A stretch of 40,820 nucleotides of DNA, from positions 1 to 40,820 of the forward strand of contig NZ_AQOH01000003.1 of the NCBI RefSeq assembly GCF_000364705.1, read 5' to 3'. The notes beneath the pieces are model-generated. The model saw nothing but the letters and a program-made list of their open reading frames with translations, ran no database searches and was not told the origin of the DNA. The stretch comes from Pseudomonas fuscovaginae SE-1 (GTDB lineage: Bacteria; Pseudomonadota; Gammaproteobacteria; Pseudomonadales; Pseudomonadaceae). This document shows, piece after piece, positions 9,401 to 25,225 of the stretch (the stretch's first letter is position 1; every line of letters begins with the position of its first letter). Made by a program: the position numbers and the translations under genes.

Positions 9401-10511
9401 CGTCGAAGGCGGCGCTGGCCTGAAGAAAGGCCAGGAGATCACCAACGAAGTCCTCGACGGTCTTGAGCACGGCCAGTGGTTCAAGCTGCGCATGACCGAA
9501 GATGCTCTGAACGAGCAGCTCGAGAAGGCCCAGGCCTACATCGTTGATCGTCGCCGTCTGCTGGACGACAAGTTCGAAGACAAGAAGCGCAAGCTGCAGC
9601 AGGGCGATGACCTGGCACCGGGCGTACTGAAGATCGTCAAGGTCTACCTGGCAATCCGTCGTCGCATCCAGCCGGGCGACAAGATGGCCGGTCGTCACGG
9701 TAACAAGGGTGTGGTCTCCGTGATCATGCCGGTCGAAGACATGCCGCACGACGCCAACGGTACTCCGGTCGACGTGGTTCTCAACCCGCTGGGCGTACCT
9801 TCGCGTATGAACGTCGGTCAGATCCTCGAAACCCACCTGGGCCTCGCGGCCAAGGGCCTGGGCGAGAAGATCAACCGCATGCTCGAAGAGCAGCGCAAGG
9901 TCGCCGACCTGCGCAAGTTCCTGCACGAGATCTACAACGAGATCGGCGGTCGCAACGAAGAGCTGGACAGCTTCTCCGACCAGGAAATCCTGGACCTGGC
10001 GAAGAACCTCAAGGGCGGCGTACCTATGGCCACCCCGGTGTTCGACGGTGCCAAGGAAGTTGAAATCAAGGCCATGCTGAAACTGGCTGACCTGCCAGAA
10101 AGCGGCCAGATGCAGCTGTTCGACGGTCGTACCGGCAACAAGTTCGAGCGTCCGGTGACCGTTGGCTACATGTACATGCTCAAACTGAACCACTTGGTAG
10201 ACGACAAGATGCACGCTCGTTCTACCGGTTCGTACAGCCTGGTTACCCAGCAGCCGCTGGGTGGTAAGGCGCAGTTCGGTGGTCAGCGTTTCGGGGAGAT
10301 GGAGGTCTGGGCACTGGAAGCATACGGTGCTGCCTACACTCTGCAGGAAATGCTCACAGTGAAGTCGGACGATGTGAACGGTCGGACCAAGATGTACAAG
10401 AACATCGTGGACGGCGATCACCGTATGGAGCCGGGCATGCCCGAGTCCTTCAACGTGTTGATCAAGGAAATTCGTTCCCTCGGCATCGATATCGATCTGG
10501 AAACCGAATAA
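6438..10511 (+). CDS. rpoB: DNA-directed RNA polymerase subunit beta
   Basis: Forms one side of the RNA polymerase active-site cleft. The 1357-residue protein starts [18 protein letters not shown], typical of Pseudomonas. The rifampicin region reads [20 protein letters not shown] and then [10 protein letters not shown], with the residues equivalent to E. coli D516, H526 and S531 unchanged, so a rifampicin-sensitive allele is expected. The C terminus holds [12 protein letters not shown] and the conserved [20 protein letters not shown]. It is transcribed through the rplL attenuator and lies 64 bases ahead of rpoC. Confidence 0.99.
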   Translation: MAYSYTEKKRIRKDFSKLPDVMDVPYLLAIQLDSYREFLQAGATKDQFRDVGLHAAFKSVFPIISYSGNAALEYVGYRLGEPAFDVKECVLRGVTYAVPLRVKVRLIIFDKESSNKAIKDIKEQEVYMGEIPLMTENGTFVINGTERVIVSQLHRSPGVFFDHDRGKTHSSGKLLYSARIIPYRGSWLDFEFDPKDCVFVRIDRRRKLPASVLLRALGYSTEEVLDAFYTTNVFHVKGESLSLELVPQRLRGEIAVLDIQDGNGKVIVEQGRRITARHINQLEKAGVKELEVPLDYVIGRTTAKAIVHPATGEILAECNTELSTELLAKMAKAQVVRIETLYTNDIDCGPFISDTLKIDSTSNQLEALVEIYRMMRPGEPPTKDAAETLFNNLFFSAERYDLSAVGRMKFNRRIGRTEIEGSGVLCKEDIVEVLKTLVDIRNGKGIVDDIDHLGNRRVRCVGEMAENQFRVGLVRVERAVKERLSMAESEGLMPQDLINAKPVAAAVKEFFGSSQLSQFMDQNNPLSEITHKRRVSALGPGGLTRERAGFEVRDVHPTHYGRVCPIETPEGPNIGLINSLAAYARTNQYGFLESPYRVVKEGVVTDDIVFLSAIEEADHVIAQASATMNEQKVLVDELVAVRHLNEFTVKAPEDVTLMDVSPKQVVSVAASLIPFLEHDDANRALMGSNMQRQAVPTLRADKPLVGTGMERNVARDSGVCVVARRGGVIDSVDASRIVVRVADDEVEPGEAGVDIYNLTKYTRSNQNTCINQRPLVSKGDRVQRSDIMADGPSTDMGELALGQNMRIAFMAWNGFNFEDSICLSERVVQEDRFTTIHIQELTCVARDTKLGPEEITADIPNVGEAALNKLDEAGIVYVGAEVGPGDILVGKVTPKGETQLTPEEKLLRAIFGEKASDVKDTSLRVPTGTKGTVIDVQVFTRDGVERDSRALSIEKSQLDEIRKDLNEEFRIVEGATFERLRSALVGHTVEGGAGLKKGQEITNEVLDGLEHGQWFKLRMTEDALNEQLEKAQAYIVDRRRLLDDKFEDKKRKLQQGDDLAPGVLKIVKVYLAIRRRIQPGDKMAGRHGNKGVVSVIMPVEDMPHDANGTPVDVVLNPLGVPSRMNVGQILETHLGLAAKGLGEKINRMLEEQRKVADLRKFLHEIYNEIGGRNEELDSFSDQEILDLAKNLKGGVPMATPVFDGAKEVEIKAMLKLADLPESGQMQLFDGRTGNKFERPVTVGYMYMLKLNHLVDDKMHARSTGSYSLVTQQPLGGKAQFGGQRFGEMEVWALEAYGAAYTLQEMLTVKSDDVNGRTKMYKNIVDGDHRMEPGMPESFNVLIKEIRSLGIDIDLETE

Positions 10512-10525
10512 CACGTGACGCGATC

Positions 10526-10553
10526 GAGAGCGGGGCTGTATCAGCCCGCTCTC
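10526..10553 (+). other. rpoB-rpoC spacer hairpin
   Basis: Stem GAGAGCGGG / CCCGCTCTC with an inner CTG/CAG extension. It has no T run and so is unlikely to terminate. It ends 8 bases before the rpoC ribosome-binding site AGGAGGAA and may influence mRNA stability or initiation. Confidence 0.45.
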
Positions 10554-10575
10554 TGCTCCGCCAGGAGGAAAGGCC

Positions 10576-14775
<4,200 letters not shown>

Positions 14776-14796
14776 GTTCTGCGTCAGTAACAGAGT

Positions 14797-14871
14797 GAGG
14801 CCCTGGTAGCTTTTTCCCGCTCGACGCGACATTTTTCGTTGCGATGAGCGGGGAGGGGAGGCCGGGGCCTC
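14797..14871 (+). other. Nested hairpin structure downstream of rpoC
   Basis: Outer stem GAGGCCCTGG (14797-14806) pairs with CCGGGGCCTC (14862-14871). Inside, CCCGCTC (14816-14822) pairs with GAGCGGG (14846-14852), with further pairing within. No T run follows, so it is not a standard intrinsic terminator, but it could end or protect the 3' end of the rpoBC mRNA. Confidence 0.5.
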
Positions 14872-14874
14872 GTC

Positions 14875-14903
14875 TTGACTGGGGACAAGATCCTCTTTAG
14901 ACT
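14875..14903 (+). promoter_or_regulatory. str operon (rpsL) promoter
   Basis: TTGACT (14875-14880), 17-base spacer, TAGACT (14898-14903). It starts 4 bases after the rpoC-downstream structure and would give an rpsL leader of about 80 bases. Confidence 0.75.
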
Positions 14904-14920
14904 CTTGTACCCCTAAATTT

Positions 14921-14950
14921 GGCGGGAATCCGTTCCTGCCATTTTGCTTT
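14921..14950 (+). promoter_or_regulatory. rpsL leader hairpin, candidate attenuator
   Basis: Stem GGCGGGAA / TTCCTGCC with a UCCG tetraloop (14921-14940; one G-U pair) followed by ATTTTGCTTT. It lies in the 5' leader between the str promoter and rpsL. A putative rpsL leader attenuator has been proposed in Pseudomonas; I match it by position and form only. Confidence 0.55.
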
Positions 14951-14991
14951 CTTGAGACAATAGCGTCGCAAGACAACAGTGGAGCTAGTAG

Positions 14992-15363
14992 ATGGCAACT
15001 ATCAACCAGCTGGTACGTCAGCCGCGTAAGCGTATCGTCGAGAAATCCGACGTTCCTGCGCTGCAGAACTGCCCGCAACGTCGTGGCGTGTGCACCCGCG
15101 TGTACACCACTACGCCGAAAAAACCTAACTCGGCACTGCGTAAAGTATGCCGTGTGCGTCTGACCAACGGTTTCGAGGTTTCCTCGTATATCGGTGGTGA
15201 AGGCCACAACCTGCAAGAGCACAGCGTGGTTCTGATCCGCGGCGGTCGCGTAAAAGACTTGCCAGGTGTTCGTTACCACACCGTTCGCGGCTCTCTGGAT
15301 ACCTCCGGCGTCAAAGGCCGTAACCAGGGTCGTTCGAAGTACGGTACCAAGCGTCCGAAGTAA
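14992..15363 (+). CDS. rpsL: 30S ribosomal protein S12
   Basis: Decoding-centre protein controlling accuracy. The 123-residue protein contains [14 protein letters not shown] and [14 protein letters not shown]. Lys43 and Lys88 (counting Met) are the streptomycin-sensitive residues, and Asp89 is the site methylthiolated by RimO in many bacteria. GGAG precedes the ATG. First gene of the str operon. Confidence 0.98.
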
Positions 15364-15410
15364 TTGGTCGTTTGCAGTTTCTAAATTTATTGAGTCGATA
15401 AGAGTAAGGT

Positions 15411-15442
15411 CGGGCATGAACACCTTTGGGTGCGTTGTCCCG
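15411..15442 (+). promoter_or_regulatory. rpsL-rpsG spacer structure, candidate S7 target
   Basis: Outer pairing CGGGCA / TGTCCCG (one bulge) encloses the hairpin CACC-TTTG-GGTG. In E. coli, S7 binds the equivalent spacer to repress rpsG and downstream genes. The spacer here is 110 bases, similar to E. coli. Assignment is by position and structure only. Confidence 0.4.
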
Positions 15443-15473
15443 AGCTAACCTGAAGACCGTTTGAGGGCTTATC

Positions 15474-15947
15474 ATGCCAAGACGTCGCGTAGCAGCCAAA
15501 CGTGAGATTCTCGACGATCCTAAGTACGGATCGCAGATTCTCGCCAAGTTCATGAACCACGTAATGGAAAGCGGCAAGAAGGCCGTTGCCGAGCGTATCG
15601 TTTACGGTGCTCTGGATACCGTGAAGGCACGCAAGGCCGGTACCGATCCCCTGGAACTCTTCGAAAAAGCACTCGACGCCATCGCTCCGCTGGTCGAAGT
15701 GAAGTCGCGCCGCGTTGGTGGTGCTACTTACCAGGTTCCGGTAGAAGTTCGTCCTTCGCGCCGTAATGCTCTGGCAATGCGTTGGTTGGTAGACTTCGCC
15801 CGCAAGCGCGGCGAGAAGTCCATGGCTCTGCGTTTGGCTGGCGAACTGCTGGACGCTGCCGAAGGTAAAGGTGCTGCAGTTAAGAAGCGTGAAGACGTGC
15901 ACCGTATGGCTGAAGCCAACAAGGCTTTCTCGCACTACCGCTTCTAA
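15474..15947 (+). CDS. rpsG: 30S ribosomal protein S7
   Basis: Primary assembly protein of the 30S head. The 157-residue protein begins [19 protein letters not shown] and includes [20 protein letters not shown]. It lacks the C-terminal extension of E. coli K-12 S7. Located between rpsL and fusA as usual. Confidence 0.98.
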   Translation: MPRRRVAAKREILDDPKYGSQILAKFMNHVMESGKKAVAERIVYGALDTVKARKAGTDPLELFEKALDAIAPLVEVKSRRVGGATYQVPVEVRPSRRNALAMRWLVDFARKRGEKSMALRLAGELLDAAEGKGAAVKKREDVHRMAEANKAFSHYRF

Positions 15948-15977
15948 TTTTAGCGTCACTAATTTTGCGAGGGCTTT

Positions 15978-18104
<2,127 letters not shown>

Positions 18105-18134
18105 TCCAGCCCTTTAGGCAAGGAGTTAATTGTC

Positions 18135-19328
18135 GTGGCTAAAGAAAAATTTGATCGTTCCCTACCTCACGTCAACGTTGGCACCATCGGTCACGTTGAC
18201 CACGGTAAAACCACTCTGACCGCTGCTCTGACTCGCGTTTGCTCCGAAGTTTTCGGTTCCGCGGTCGTTGAATTCGACAAGATCGACAGCGCTCCAGAAG
18301 AGAAAGCTCGCGGTATCACCATCAACACCGCGCACGTTGAGTACAACTCGAACATTCGTCACTACGCTCACGTTGACTGCCCAGGTCACGCTGACTACGT
18401 GAAGAACATGATCACCGGTGCTGCCCAGATGGACGGCGCGATCCTGGTTTGCTCGGCTGCCGATGGTCCGATGCCACAAACTCGTGAGCACATCCTGCTG
18501 TCCCGTCAGGTAGGCGTTCCTTACATCGTGGTCTTCCTGAACAAGGCTGACCTGGTTGACGACGCTGAGCTGCTGGAACTGGTCGAGATGGAAGTTCGCG
18601 ACCTGCTGAGCACCTACGACTTCCCAGGTGATGACACTCCAATCATCATCGGTTCGGCTCGTATGGCGCTGGAAGGCAAAGACGACAACGAAATGGGTAC
18701 TACCGCTGTCAAGAAGCTGGTGGAAACTCTGGATGCCTACATCCCTGAGCCAGTTCGTGCTATCGACCAGCCGTTCCTGATGCCAATCGAAGACGTGTTC
18801 TCGATCTCCGGTCGCGGTACCGTAGTTACCGGTCGTATCGAGCGTGGTATCGTCAAGGTTCAAGACCCACTGGAAATCGTTGGTCTGCGTGACACCACCA
18901 CCACCACCTGCACCGGTGTTGAAATGTTCCGCAAACTGCTCGACGAAGGTCGTGCTGGCGAGAACTGCGGCGTTCTGCTGCGTGGTACCAAGCGTGACGA
19001 CGTTGAGCGTGGCCAGGTTCTGGTCAAGCCAGGTTCGGTCAAGCCGCACACCAAGTTCACCGCGGAAGTCTACGTTCTGAGCAAGGAAGAAGGCGGTCGT
19101 CACACTCCGTTCTTCAAGGGCTACCGTCCACAGTTCTACTTCCGTACCACTGACGTGACCGGTAACTGCGAACTGCCAGAAGGCGTTGAAATGGTAATGC
19201 CAGGTGACAACATCCAGATGACTGTCACTCTGATCAAAACCATCGCAATGGAAGACGGTCTGCGTTTCGCAATCCGCGAAGGCGGCCGTACCGTTGGTGC
19301 TGGCGTTGTAGCCAAAATCATCGAGTAA
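18135..19328 (+). CDS. tuf: Elongation factor Tu (str-operon copy)
   Basis: Delivers aminoacyl-tRNA to the ribosome. The 397-residue protein has GHVDHGKTT (19-27), DCPGHADY (81-88) and NKAD (136-139), and a GTG start preceded by AAGGAG. Compared with E. coli and P. aeruginosa EF-Tu from memory, it differs at several normally fixed places: around 38-75 ([31 protein letters not shown]), [26 protein letters not shown] and [13 protein letters not shown]-motifs and the residues commonly linked to kirromycin resistance look unchanged. It appears to be the only tuf in this window. Confidence 0.98.
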   Translation: MAKEKFDRSLPHVNVGTIGHVDHGKTTLTAALTRVCSEVFGSAVVEFDKIDSAPEEKARGITINTAHVEYNSNIRHYAHVDCPGHADYVKNMITGAAQMDGAILVCSAADGPMPQTREHILLSRQVGVPYIVVFLNKADLVDDAELLELVEMEVRDLLSTYDFPGDDTPIIIGSARMALEGKDDNEMGTTAVKKLVETLDAYIPEPVRAIDQPFLMPIEDVFSISGRGTVVTGRIERGIVKVQDPLEIVGLRDTTTTTCTGVEMFRKLLDEGRAGENCGVLLRGTKRDDVERGQVLVKPGSVKPHTKFTAEVYVLSKEEGGRHTPFFKGYRPQFYFRTTDVTGNCELPEGVEMVMPGDNIQMTVTLIKTIAMEDGLRFAIREGGRTVGAGVVAKIIE

Positions 19329-19359
19329 GCTTCTCTTCTGAGATAGCTTCGATGCTTTG

Positions 19360-19389
19360 AAAAAGCCCCCGCTCAGCGGGGGCTTTTTT
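19360..19389 (+). terminator. str operon terminator after tuf
   Basis: AAAAAGCCCCCGC-TCA-GCGGGGGCTTTTTT: a perfect stem of 8 G/C pairs extended by A-T pairs, ending in six T. A strong intrinsic terminator directly upstream of the S10 operon promoter. Confidence 0.95.
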
Positions 19390-19395
19390 ATTGGG

Positions 19396-19424
19396 TTGAC
19401 ACCTTATGGGGGCGTCTATAGAAT
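19396..19424 (+). promoter_or_regulatory. S10 operon promoter (rpsJ)
   Basis: Consensus TTGACA (19396-19401), 17-base spacer, TAGAAT (19419-19424), then TGCGCCTCC. It starts 6 bases after the tuf terminator. The leader then has a short hairpin CGGGCG-TATTG-CGCCCG (19440-19456). It is much shorter than the E. coli S10 leader, so the L4-dependent attenuation known there is not evident. Confidence 0.88.
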
Positions 19425-19486
19425 TGCGCCTCCTTTTAACGGGCGTATTGCGCCCGGTGGGAATAGCAGCCGGAGTCTGAAATCCA

Positions 19487-19798
19487 ATGCAAAATCAGCA
19501 AATCCGTATCAGGTTGAAGGCTTTTGACCATCGCCTGATCGACCAATCCACCCAGGAAATCGTGGAAACCGCGAAACGTACTGGTGCTCAAGTGCGTGGT
19601 CCAATTCCACTGCCTACTCGTAAAGAGCGGTTCACCGTTCTGGTCTCCCCGCACGTCAACAAAGACGCGCGTGACCAGTACGAGATCCGTACTCACAAGC
19701 GCGTCCTGGACATCGTCCAGCCAACGGATAAAACCGTTGACGCTCTTATGAAGCTCGATCTTGCGGCAGGTGTGGAAGTGCAGATCAGCCTCGGCTAA
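19487..19798 (+). CDS. rpsJ: 30S ribosomal protein S10
   Basis: 30S head protein that also acts as NusE in antitermination with NusB and NusG. The 103-residue protein contains [17 protein letters not shown] and [19 protein letters not shown]. First gene of the S10 operon, with GGAG upstream of the ATG. Confidence 0.98.
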
Positions 19799-19879
19799 GA
19801 CTCAGGTCTTGGTCGTGTAACGCTCTGAAATGGGCGGCCATAGCGGGTGAAAGCCCCGTACACTCATGAGGTTTACAAC

Positions 19880-20515
19880 ATGACTATTGGTGTAGTCGGT
19901 CGTAAATGCGGTATGACCCGTATTTTCACCGAAGAAGGTGTCTCCATTCCGGTCACGGTCATCGAGATCGAACCGAATCGCGTCACCCAGTTCAAAACTG
20001 AAGAGACCGATGGCTACCGTGCAGTGCAAGTCACTGTCGGCGAGCGTCGCGCTTCGCGTGTTACAGCTGCTCAAGCGGGTCACTTCGCCAAGGCGAACGT
20101 TGCCGCTGGTCGCACCGTGCTGGAATTCCGTCTTGAAGAAGGCGAATACAAGGCTGGCGATCTGATCAATGCTGAAATCTTCGCCGCTGGCCAACTGGTT
20201 GATGTAACCGGTCAGTCCAAGGGTAAAGGCTTCGCCGGTACGATCAAGCGTTGGAATTTCCGCGGGCAAGATAACACCCACGGTAACTCCGTATCCCACC
20301 GCGTTCCAGGCTCTATCGGCCAGTGCCAGACTCCTGGTCGTGTATTCAAGGGCAAGAAAATGTCCGGTCACATGGGCGCAGAGCGCGTGACCGTGCAGTC
20401 CCTGGAAGTAGTGCGCGTGGACGCTGAACGCAATCTGTTGTTGGTCAAGGGCGCTGTTCCTGGCGCTACTGGCGGCAACGTGGTTGTACGTCCAGCAGCC
20501 AAGGCTCGCGGTTAA
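19880..20515 (+). CDS. rplC: 50S ribosomal protein L3
   Basis: Binds 23S rRNA near the peptidyl-transferase centre. I chose the ATG at 19880 (211 residues, [16 protein letters not shown]), preceded by TGAGG. An in-frame GTG at 19847 would add 11 residues not found in the family. It contains [20 protein letters not shown] and [17 protein letters not shown], including the Gln methylated by PrmB in E. coli. Confidence 0.97.
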   Translation: MTIGVVGRKCGMTRIFTEEGVSIPVTVIEIEPNRVTQFKTEETDGYRAVQVTVGERRASRVTAAQAGHFAKANVAAGRTVLEFRLEEGEYKAGDLINAEIFAAGQLVDVTGQSKGKGFAGTIKRWNFRGQDNTHGNSVSHRVPGSIGQCQTPGRVFKGKKMSGHMGAERVTVQSLEVVRVDAERNLLLVKGAVPGATGGNVVVRPAAKARG

Positions 20516-20527
20516 GGGGAAGCTGAC

Positions 20528-21130
20528 ATGCAATTAAATGTAAATGGCGCTCAAGCGATCGAAGTTTCCGAACTGACATTTGGCGGCGAATTCAACGAGA
20601 CGCTGGTTCACCAAGCAGTCGTGGCCTACATGGCTGGCGGCCGTCAAGGTAGCAAGCAGCAGAAGACCCGTTCCGACGTTTCCGGTGGCGGCAAGCGCCC
20701 ATGGCGTCAGAAAGGTACTGGCCGTGCTCGTGCCGGTACTATCCGTAGCCCAATCTGGCGTGGCGGTGGTACCACTTTCGCAGCTCGTCCTCAGGATCAC
20801 TCCCAGAAGCTGAACAAGAAGATGTATCGCGCAGCCCTGCGCTCCATCCTTGCTGAGCTGGTGCGTACTGATCGTCTGGTCGTTGTTCAGGATTTCGCTG
20901 TTGAAACCCCGAAAACCAAAGACCTGCTGAGCAAACTGACTGGCCTGAGCCTGACCGACGTTCTGATCGTGTCTGACGCTGTTGACCAGAACCTGTACCT
21001 GGCTGCTCGCAACCTGCCACACGTCGACGTTCGTGACGTGCAGGGTTCCGATCCGGTCAGTCTGATCGCATACGACAAGGTGTTGATCACCGTGTCGGCC
21101 GTGAAGAAATTCGAGGAGCTGCTGGGATGA
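20528..21130 (+). CDS. rplD: 50S ribosomal protein L4
   Basis: Lines the peptide exit tunnel. The 200-residue protein has the extended loop [17 protein letters not shown] and RSPIWRGGG that reaches the tunnel wall. It overlaps rplW by 4 bases. In E. coli L4 represses the S10 operon. Confidence 0.97.
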
Positions 21131-21426
21131 ACCAGGAACGCGTATTTAAAGTTCTGCTTGGCCCGCACGTTTCCGAGAAGGCTACGGTTCTGGCAGACAA
21201 AAAAGGCCAGTTCGTTTTCAAGGTTGCAACCGACGCAACCAAGCTGGAAATCAAGAAGGCCGTCGAAAGCCTGTTCAGCGTGAAAGTAGAGCGCGTGACT
21301 ACCCTGAACGTTCTGGGTAAGAGCAAGCGTACCGCTCGCGGTCTGGGCAAGCGTAATGACTGGAAGAAGGCAGTTATCTCCCTTCAGCCAGGCCAAGATC
21401 TCGATTTCAGCAGCAGTGCTGAGTAA
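21127..21426 (+). CDS. rplW: 50S ribosomal protein L23
   Basis: Sits at the tunnel exit and docks trigger factor and SRP. The 99-residue protein contains [16 protein letters not shown] and [18 protein letters not shown]. It starts inside the last codons of rplD (ATGA overlap), so translation is probably coupled. Confidence 0.97.
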
Positions 21427-21440
21427 GGAAGGGGTGCATC

Positions 21441-22265
21441 ATGGCAATCGTTAAATGCAAACCGACTTCCCCTGGCCGCCGTTTTGTGGTCAAGGTGGTC
21501 AACCAGGAGCTGCACAAAGGCGCTCCTCACGCACCGCTGCTCGAGAAAAAATCGAAGTCTGGTGGTCGTAACAACAATGGCCGCATCACTACTCGTCACG
21601 TAGGTGGTGGTCACAAGCAGCATTACCGTCTGGTCGACTTCCGTCGCAACGACAAGGACGGCATCGCCGCCACTGTCGAGCGTATCGAATACGATCCAAA
21701 CCGTACTGCTCACATCGCTCTGCTGCTGTACGCAGACGGCGAGCGTCGCTACATCATCGCCCCTAAAGGCGTGAGTGCTGGCGACCAGCTGATCGCAGGC
21801 GCTCTGGCTCCAATCAAGCCAGGCAACACCCTGCAACTGCGCAACATCCCAGTGGGTTCGACCGTACACGGTATCGAACTGAAACCAGGCAAGGGTGCAC
21901 AGATCGCTCGTTCCGCTGGTGCTTCGGCTCAGCTGATCGCTCGTGAAGGCGTGTACGTTACCCTGCGTCTGCGTTCCGGCGAAATGCGTAAAGTGCTGTC
22001 GGAATGCCGTGCAACGCTGGGCGAAGTCTCGAACTCCGAGCACAGCCTGCGTTCGCTGGGTAAAGCCGGTGCCAAACGCTGGCGTGGCGTTCGCCCAACC
22101 GTTCGTGGTGTTGCCATGAACCCGGTTGACCACCCACATGGTGGTGGTGAAGGTCGTACCTCCGGTGGTCGTCATCCGGTATCGCCATGGGGCTTCCCGA
22201 CTAAGGGCGCGAAGACTCGTGGTAATAAGCGTACCGACAACATGATCGTCCGTCGTCGCAAGTAA
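21441..22265 (+). CDS. rplB: 50S ribosomal protein L2
   Basis: Essential for subunit association and peptidyl-transferase centre structure. The 274-residue protein has [17 protein letters not shown] near residue 50 and the conserved C-terminal [14 protein letters not shown] with the key His. A 14-base gap follows rplW. Confidence 0.98.
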   Translation: MAIVKCKPTSPGRRFVVKVVNQELHKGAPHAPLLEKKSKSGGRNNNGRITTRHVGGGHKQHYRLVDFRRNDKDGIAATVERIEYDPNRTAHIALLLYADGERRYIIAPKGVSAGDQLIAGALAPIKPGNTLQLRNIPVGSTVHGIELKPGKGAQIARSAGASAQLIAREGVYVTLRLRSGEMRKVLSECRATLGEVSNSEHSLRSLGKAGAKRWRGVRPTVRGVAMNPVDHPHGGGEGRTSGGRHPVSPWGFPTKGAKTRGNKRTDNMIVRRRK

Positions 22266-22281
22266 ATAGAGGGATACGACA

Positions 22282-22557
22282 GTGCCACGTTCTCTGAAAA
22301 AAGGTCCTTTTATCGATCTTCACCTACTGAAGAAGATCGAAGTGGCGGCGGAGAAGAACGATCGCAAACCAGTCAAGACCTGGTCGCGTCGTTCCATGAT
22401 CCTGCCACAAATGGTCGGTCTGACCATCGCTGTGCATAACGGTCGTCAGCATGTCCCAGTTCTCGTGAACGAAGACATGGTCGGTCACAAACTGGGCGAA
22501 TTTGCCGGTACCCGTACCTATCGTGGTCACGTGGCCGACAAGAAAGCCAAGCGTTAA
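22282..22557 (+). CDS. rpsS: 30S ribosomal protein S19
   Basis: 30S head protein near the A-site tRNA. The 91-residue protein starts [17 protein letters not shown] and contains [16 protein letters not shown] and the C-terminal [12 protein letters not shown]. The start is GTG at 22282, directly before the conserved PRSLKKGPF. Confidence 0.97.
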   Translation: MPRSLKKGPFIDLHLLKKIEVAAEKNDRKPVKTWSRRSMILPQMVGLTIAVHNGRQHVPVLVNEDMVGHKLGEFAGTRTYRGHVADKKAKR

Positions 22558-22568
22558 GGGGTTAGGAA

Positions 22569-22901
22569 ATGGAAGTAGCCGCTAAGTTGTCGGGCGCTCG
22601 AATCTCCGCCCAGAAAGCCCGCTTGGTCGCCGACCAGATCCGCGGGAAGAAGGTGGGCGATGCGCTCAACCTGCTGGCTTTCAGCAGTAAGAAAGCCGCC
22701 GAGATCATGAAAAAAGTGCTGGAGTCGGCCGTAGCCAACGCCGAGCATAACGAAGGCGCTGACGTTGATGACCTGAAGGTCAGCACCGTTTTCGTCAACG
22801 AAGGGCGTTCGCTGAAGCGTATCATGCCGCGTGCCAAGGGCCGTGCTGATCGCATCGTCAAGCGGTCTTGCCATATCACTGTCAAGGTTGCTGACAAGTA
22901 A
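22569..22901 (+). CDS. rplV: 50S ribosomal protein L22
   Basis: Lines the exit tunnel opposite L4; its loop affects macrolide action. The 110-residue protein contains [19 protein letters not shown] and the loop [15 protein letters not shown] with no insertion or deletion. The spacing to rpsS and rpsC (11 and 13 bases) is typical. Confidence 0.97.
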   Translation: MEVAAKLSGARISAQKARLVADQIRGKKVGDALNLLAFSSKKAAEIMKKVLESAVANAEHNEGADVDDLKVSTVFVNEGRSLKRIMPRAKGRADRIVKRSCHITVKVADK

Positions 22902-22914
22902 CGGAGTCGAAGAG

Positions 22915-23601
22915 ATGGGTCAGAAAGTACATCCCATTGGCATTCGCCTGGGAATCGTCAAGGAGCACACCTCCGTCTGGTACGCAGACGGTCGCACTTA
23001 CGCGGACTATCTGCTTGCAGATCTGAACGTGCGTGAGTACCTCCAGGACAAACTAAAAAGCGCGTCCGTAAGCCGTATCGATATCCATCGTCCGGCCCAA
23101 ACCGCACGCATCACCATCCACACCGCTCGTCCAGGTATCGTTATCGGGAAGAAAGGTGAAGATGTTGAAAAACTGCGTCAGGACCTGACCAAGCAAATGG
23201 GTGTGCCTGTGCACATCAATATCGAAGAGATCCGCAAGCCGGAACTCGACGGTATGCTGGTTGCGCAGAGCGTAGCTCAGCAGCTGGAGCGTCGTGTCAT
23301 GTTCCGTCGCGCCATGAAGCGCGCCGTACAGAACGCCATGCGCATTGGTGCCAAGGGCATCAAGATCCAGGTGAGCGGTCGTCTCGGCGGTGCTGAGATC
23401 GCACGTACTGAATGGTATCGCGAAGGTCGTGTGCCACTGCACACCCTGCGTGCCGATATCGACTATGCCACCTACGAAGCTCACACCACCTACGGTGTGA
23501 TCGGTGTCAAGGTTTGGATCTTCAAGGGCGAAGTAATTGGTGGTCGCCAGGAAGAGCTGAAGCCGCAAGCACCAGCGCCTCGTAAAAAAGCTGCCAAGTA
23601 A
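22915..23601 (+). CDS. rpsC: 30S ribosomal protein S3
   Basis: Forms part of the mRNA entry channel and has helicase activity with S4. I placed the start at the ATG at 22915 (228 residues, [13 protein letters not shown]) because this is the universal N terminus; an in-frame upstream ATG at 22831 inside rplV would add 28 unrelated residues. The KH domain has [16 protein letters not shown], and a C-terminal domain with [20 protein letters not shown] follows. Confidence 0.97.
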   Translation: MGQKVHPIGIRLGIVKEHTSVWYADGRTYADYLLADLNVREYLQDKLKSASVSRIDIHRPAQTARITIHTARPGIVIGKKGEDVEKLRQDLTKQMGVPVHINIEEIRKPELDGMLVAQSVAQQLERRVMFRRAMKRAVQNAMRIGAKGIKIQVSGRLGGAEIARTEWYREGRVPLHTLRADIDYATYEAHTTYGVIGVKVWIFKGEVIGGRQEELKPQAPAPRKKAAK

Positions 23602-23613
23602 GGGGTACGCCAA

Positions 23614-24027
23614 ATGTTGCAACCAAAGCGTACGAAGTTCCGCAAGCAGATGACCGGCCACAACCGTGGTCTGGCACTGCGCGGTAGCAAAGTCAGCTTC
23701 GGCGAGTTCGCGCTGAAGTCTGTTGCTCGCGGTCGTCTCACCGCTCGTCAGATCGAGTCGGCACGTCGTGCCCTGACCCGTCACGTAAAACGTGGCGGCA
23801 AGATCTGGATCCGTGTATTCCCGGACAAGCCTATCTCCAAGAAGCCCCTCGAAGTTCGTATGGGTAAAGGTAAGGGTAACGTCGAGTACTGGGTTGCCCA
23901 GATTCAGCCAGGCAAGGTCCTGTATGAAATCGAGGGTGTTTCTGAAGAGCTGGCGCGTGAGGCTTTCGCCCTGGCTGCTGCAAAGCTGCCGCTCGCCACC
24001 TCCTTTGTTAAACGGACGGTGATGTGA
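23614..24027 (+). CDS. rplP: 50S ribosomal protein L16
   Basis: Contacts A-site tRNA. The 137-residue protein begins [18 protein letters not shown] and contains [18 protein letters not shown] and [14 protein letters not shown], including the Arg hydroxylated in E. coli. It overlaps rpmC by one base. Confidence 0.97.
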
Positions 24028-24218
24028 TGAAAGCGAATGAACTTCGTGAAAAATCCGCACAGCAGCTGAACGAGCAACTGCTCGGCCTGCTGCGCGACCA
24101 GTTCAATCTGCGCATGCAGAAAGCAACTGGCCAGTTGGGGCAGTCTCACCTGCTCTCGCAAGTTAAGCGCGATATCGCTCGTGTGAAAACTGTGCTCAAC
24201 CAGCAGGCAGGTAAGTGA
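24027..24218 (+). CDS. rpmC: 50S ribosomal protein L29
   Basis: Small tunnel-exit protein. With the ATG at 24027 it is 63 residues ([20 protein letters not shown]), the usual length; a GTG one codon earlier is less likely. C-terminal part: [19 protein letters not shown]. Its start overlaps the rplP stop codon. Confidence 0.96.
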
Positions 24219-24220
24219 TC

Positions 24221-24487
24221 ATGGCTGAAGCCGAAAAGACCGTCCGTACGCTGACTGGCCGTGTTGTCAGCGACAAAATGGACAAGACCATCACCGTTCT
24301 GATCGAGCGTCGCGTCAAGCACCCGATCTACGGTAAATACGTTAAGCGTTCGACTAAGCTGCACGCGCACGACGAAACCAACCAGTGCCACATCGGCGAC
24401 AAGGTCTCCATCCGTGAGACCCGTCCGCTGGCCAAGACCAAGTCTTGGGCGCTGGTCGAGGTTATCGAACGCGCTGTGGAAGTCTAA
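24221..24487 (+). CDS. rpsQ: 30S ribosomal protein S17
   Basis: Primary 16S rRNA-binding protein with an OB fold. The ATG at 24221 gives 88 residues ([20 protein letters not shown]), as in Pseudomonas; a GTG two codons upstream is also in frame. It contains [19 protein letters not shown] and the OB motif [18 protein letters not shown]. Last gene of the S10 group. Confidence 0.96.
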   Translation: MAEAEKTVRTLTGRVVSDKMDKTITVLIERRVKHPIYGKYVKRSTKLHAHDETNQCHIGDKVSIRETRPLAKTKSWALVEVIERAVEV

Positions 24488-24510
24488 GGGCTAGGGGTCG
24501 GAGAAATTAT

Positions 24511-24879
24511 ATGATTCAGACTCAATCCATGCTCGATGTGGCCGATAACAGCGGCGCTCGTCGCGTTATGTGCATCAAGGTGCTTGGTGGCTCCCATCGT
24601 CGTTACGCAGCTATCGGTGACATCATCAAAGTTACCGTGAAGGAAGCCATTCCTCGCGGTAAGGTGAAGAAAGGCCAGGTGATGACTGCTGTTGTAGTCC
24701 GCACCCGTCACGGCGTCCGTCGTGCCGATGGTTCGATCATTCGCTTTGATGGCAACGCTGCTGTTCTGCTGAACAACAAGCAAGAGCCGATCGGCACCCG
24801 TATCTTTGGGCCAGTGACCCGTGAACTTCGCTCTGAGAAGTTCATGAAGATCGTCTCGCTCGCCCCAGAAGTGCTGTAA
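24511..24879 (+). CDS. rplN: 50S ribosomal protein L14
   Basis: Forms an intersubunit bridge. The ATG at 24511 gives 122 residues ([20 protein letters not shown]), the family length; upstream in-frame starts lie inside rpsQ. Also visible are [20 protein letters not shown] and the C-terminal [13 protein letters not shown]. First gene of the spc group, but no promoter or terminator separates it from rpsQ (23-base gap), so S10 and spc are probably read together here. Confidence 0.97.
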   Translation: MIQTQSMLDVADNSGARRVMCIKVLGGSHRRYAAIGDIIKVTVKEAIPRGKVKKGQVMTAVVVRTRHGVRRADGSIIRFDGNAAVLLNNKQEPIGTRIFGPVTRELRSEKFMKIVSLAPEVL

Positions 24880-24890
24880 GGAGATCCGAC

Positions 24891-25205
24891 ATGCAAAAGA
24901 TTCGTCGTGACGACGAGATCATCGTGATCGCCGGCAAAGACAAAGGTAAGCGCGGTAAGGTGCTTAAGGTTCTGGCTGACGACCGTCTGGTCGTCGGTGG
25001 CCTGAACCTGGTCAAGCGTCATACCAAGCCTAACCCGATGTCGGGCGTACAGGGCGGTATCGTCGAGAAAGAAGCGCCACTGCACGCTTCCAACGTCGCC
25101 ATTTTCAACAGCGAGACCAACAAGGCTGACCGCGTTGGTTTCAAAGTAGAAGACGGCAAGAAAATTCGTGTCTTCAAGTCGACCCAAAAAGCGGTTGATG
25201 CTTGA
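24891..25205 (+). CDS. rplX: 50S ribosomal protein L24
   Basis: Initiates 50S assembly. The 104-residue protein has the KOW motif [16 protein letters not shown] and the loop [26 protein letters not shown] precedes the ATG. Confidence 0.97.
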   Translation: MQKIRRDDEIIVIAGKDKGKRGKVLKVLADDRLVVGGLNLVKRHTKPNPMSGVQGGIVEKEAPLHASNVAIFNSETNKADRVGFKVEDGKKIRVFKSTQKAVDA

Positions 25206-25225
25206 ACACTGCTAGGTAGAAGACC

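Noticed and set aside
6447..10514. A 1355-codon minus-strand open frame exactly under rpoB
   Set aside because: Same codon-bias shadow as under rpoC; no domain, no ribosome-binding site and its ends follow rpoB.
14992..15363. Possible streptomycin-resistance change in rpsL, or rifampicin change in rpoB
   Set aside because: Lys43 and Lys88 of S12, and the D516, H526 and S531 equivalents of RpoB, are the sensitive-type residues.
19431..19486. An E. coli-like S10 leader with L4-dependent attenuation
   Set aside because: The leader is only about 55 bases with one short hairpin and no T run; it cannot hold the E. coli structure.
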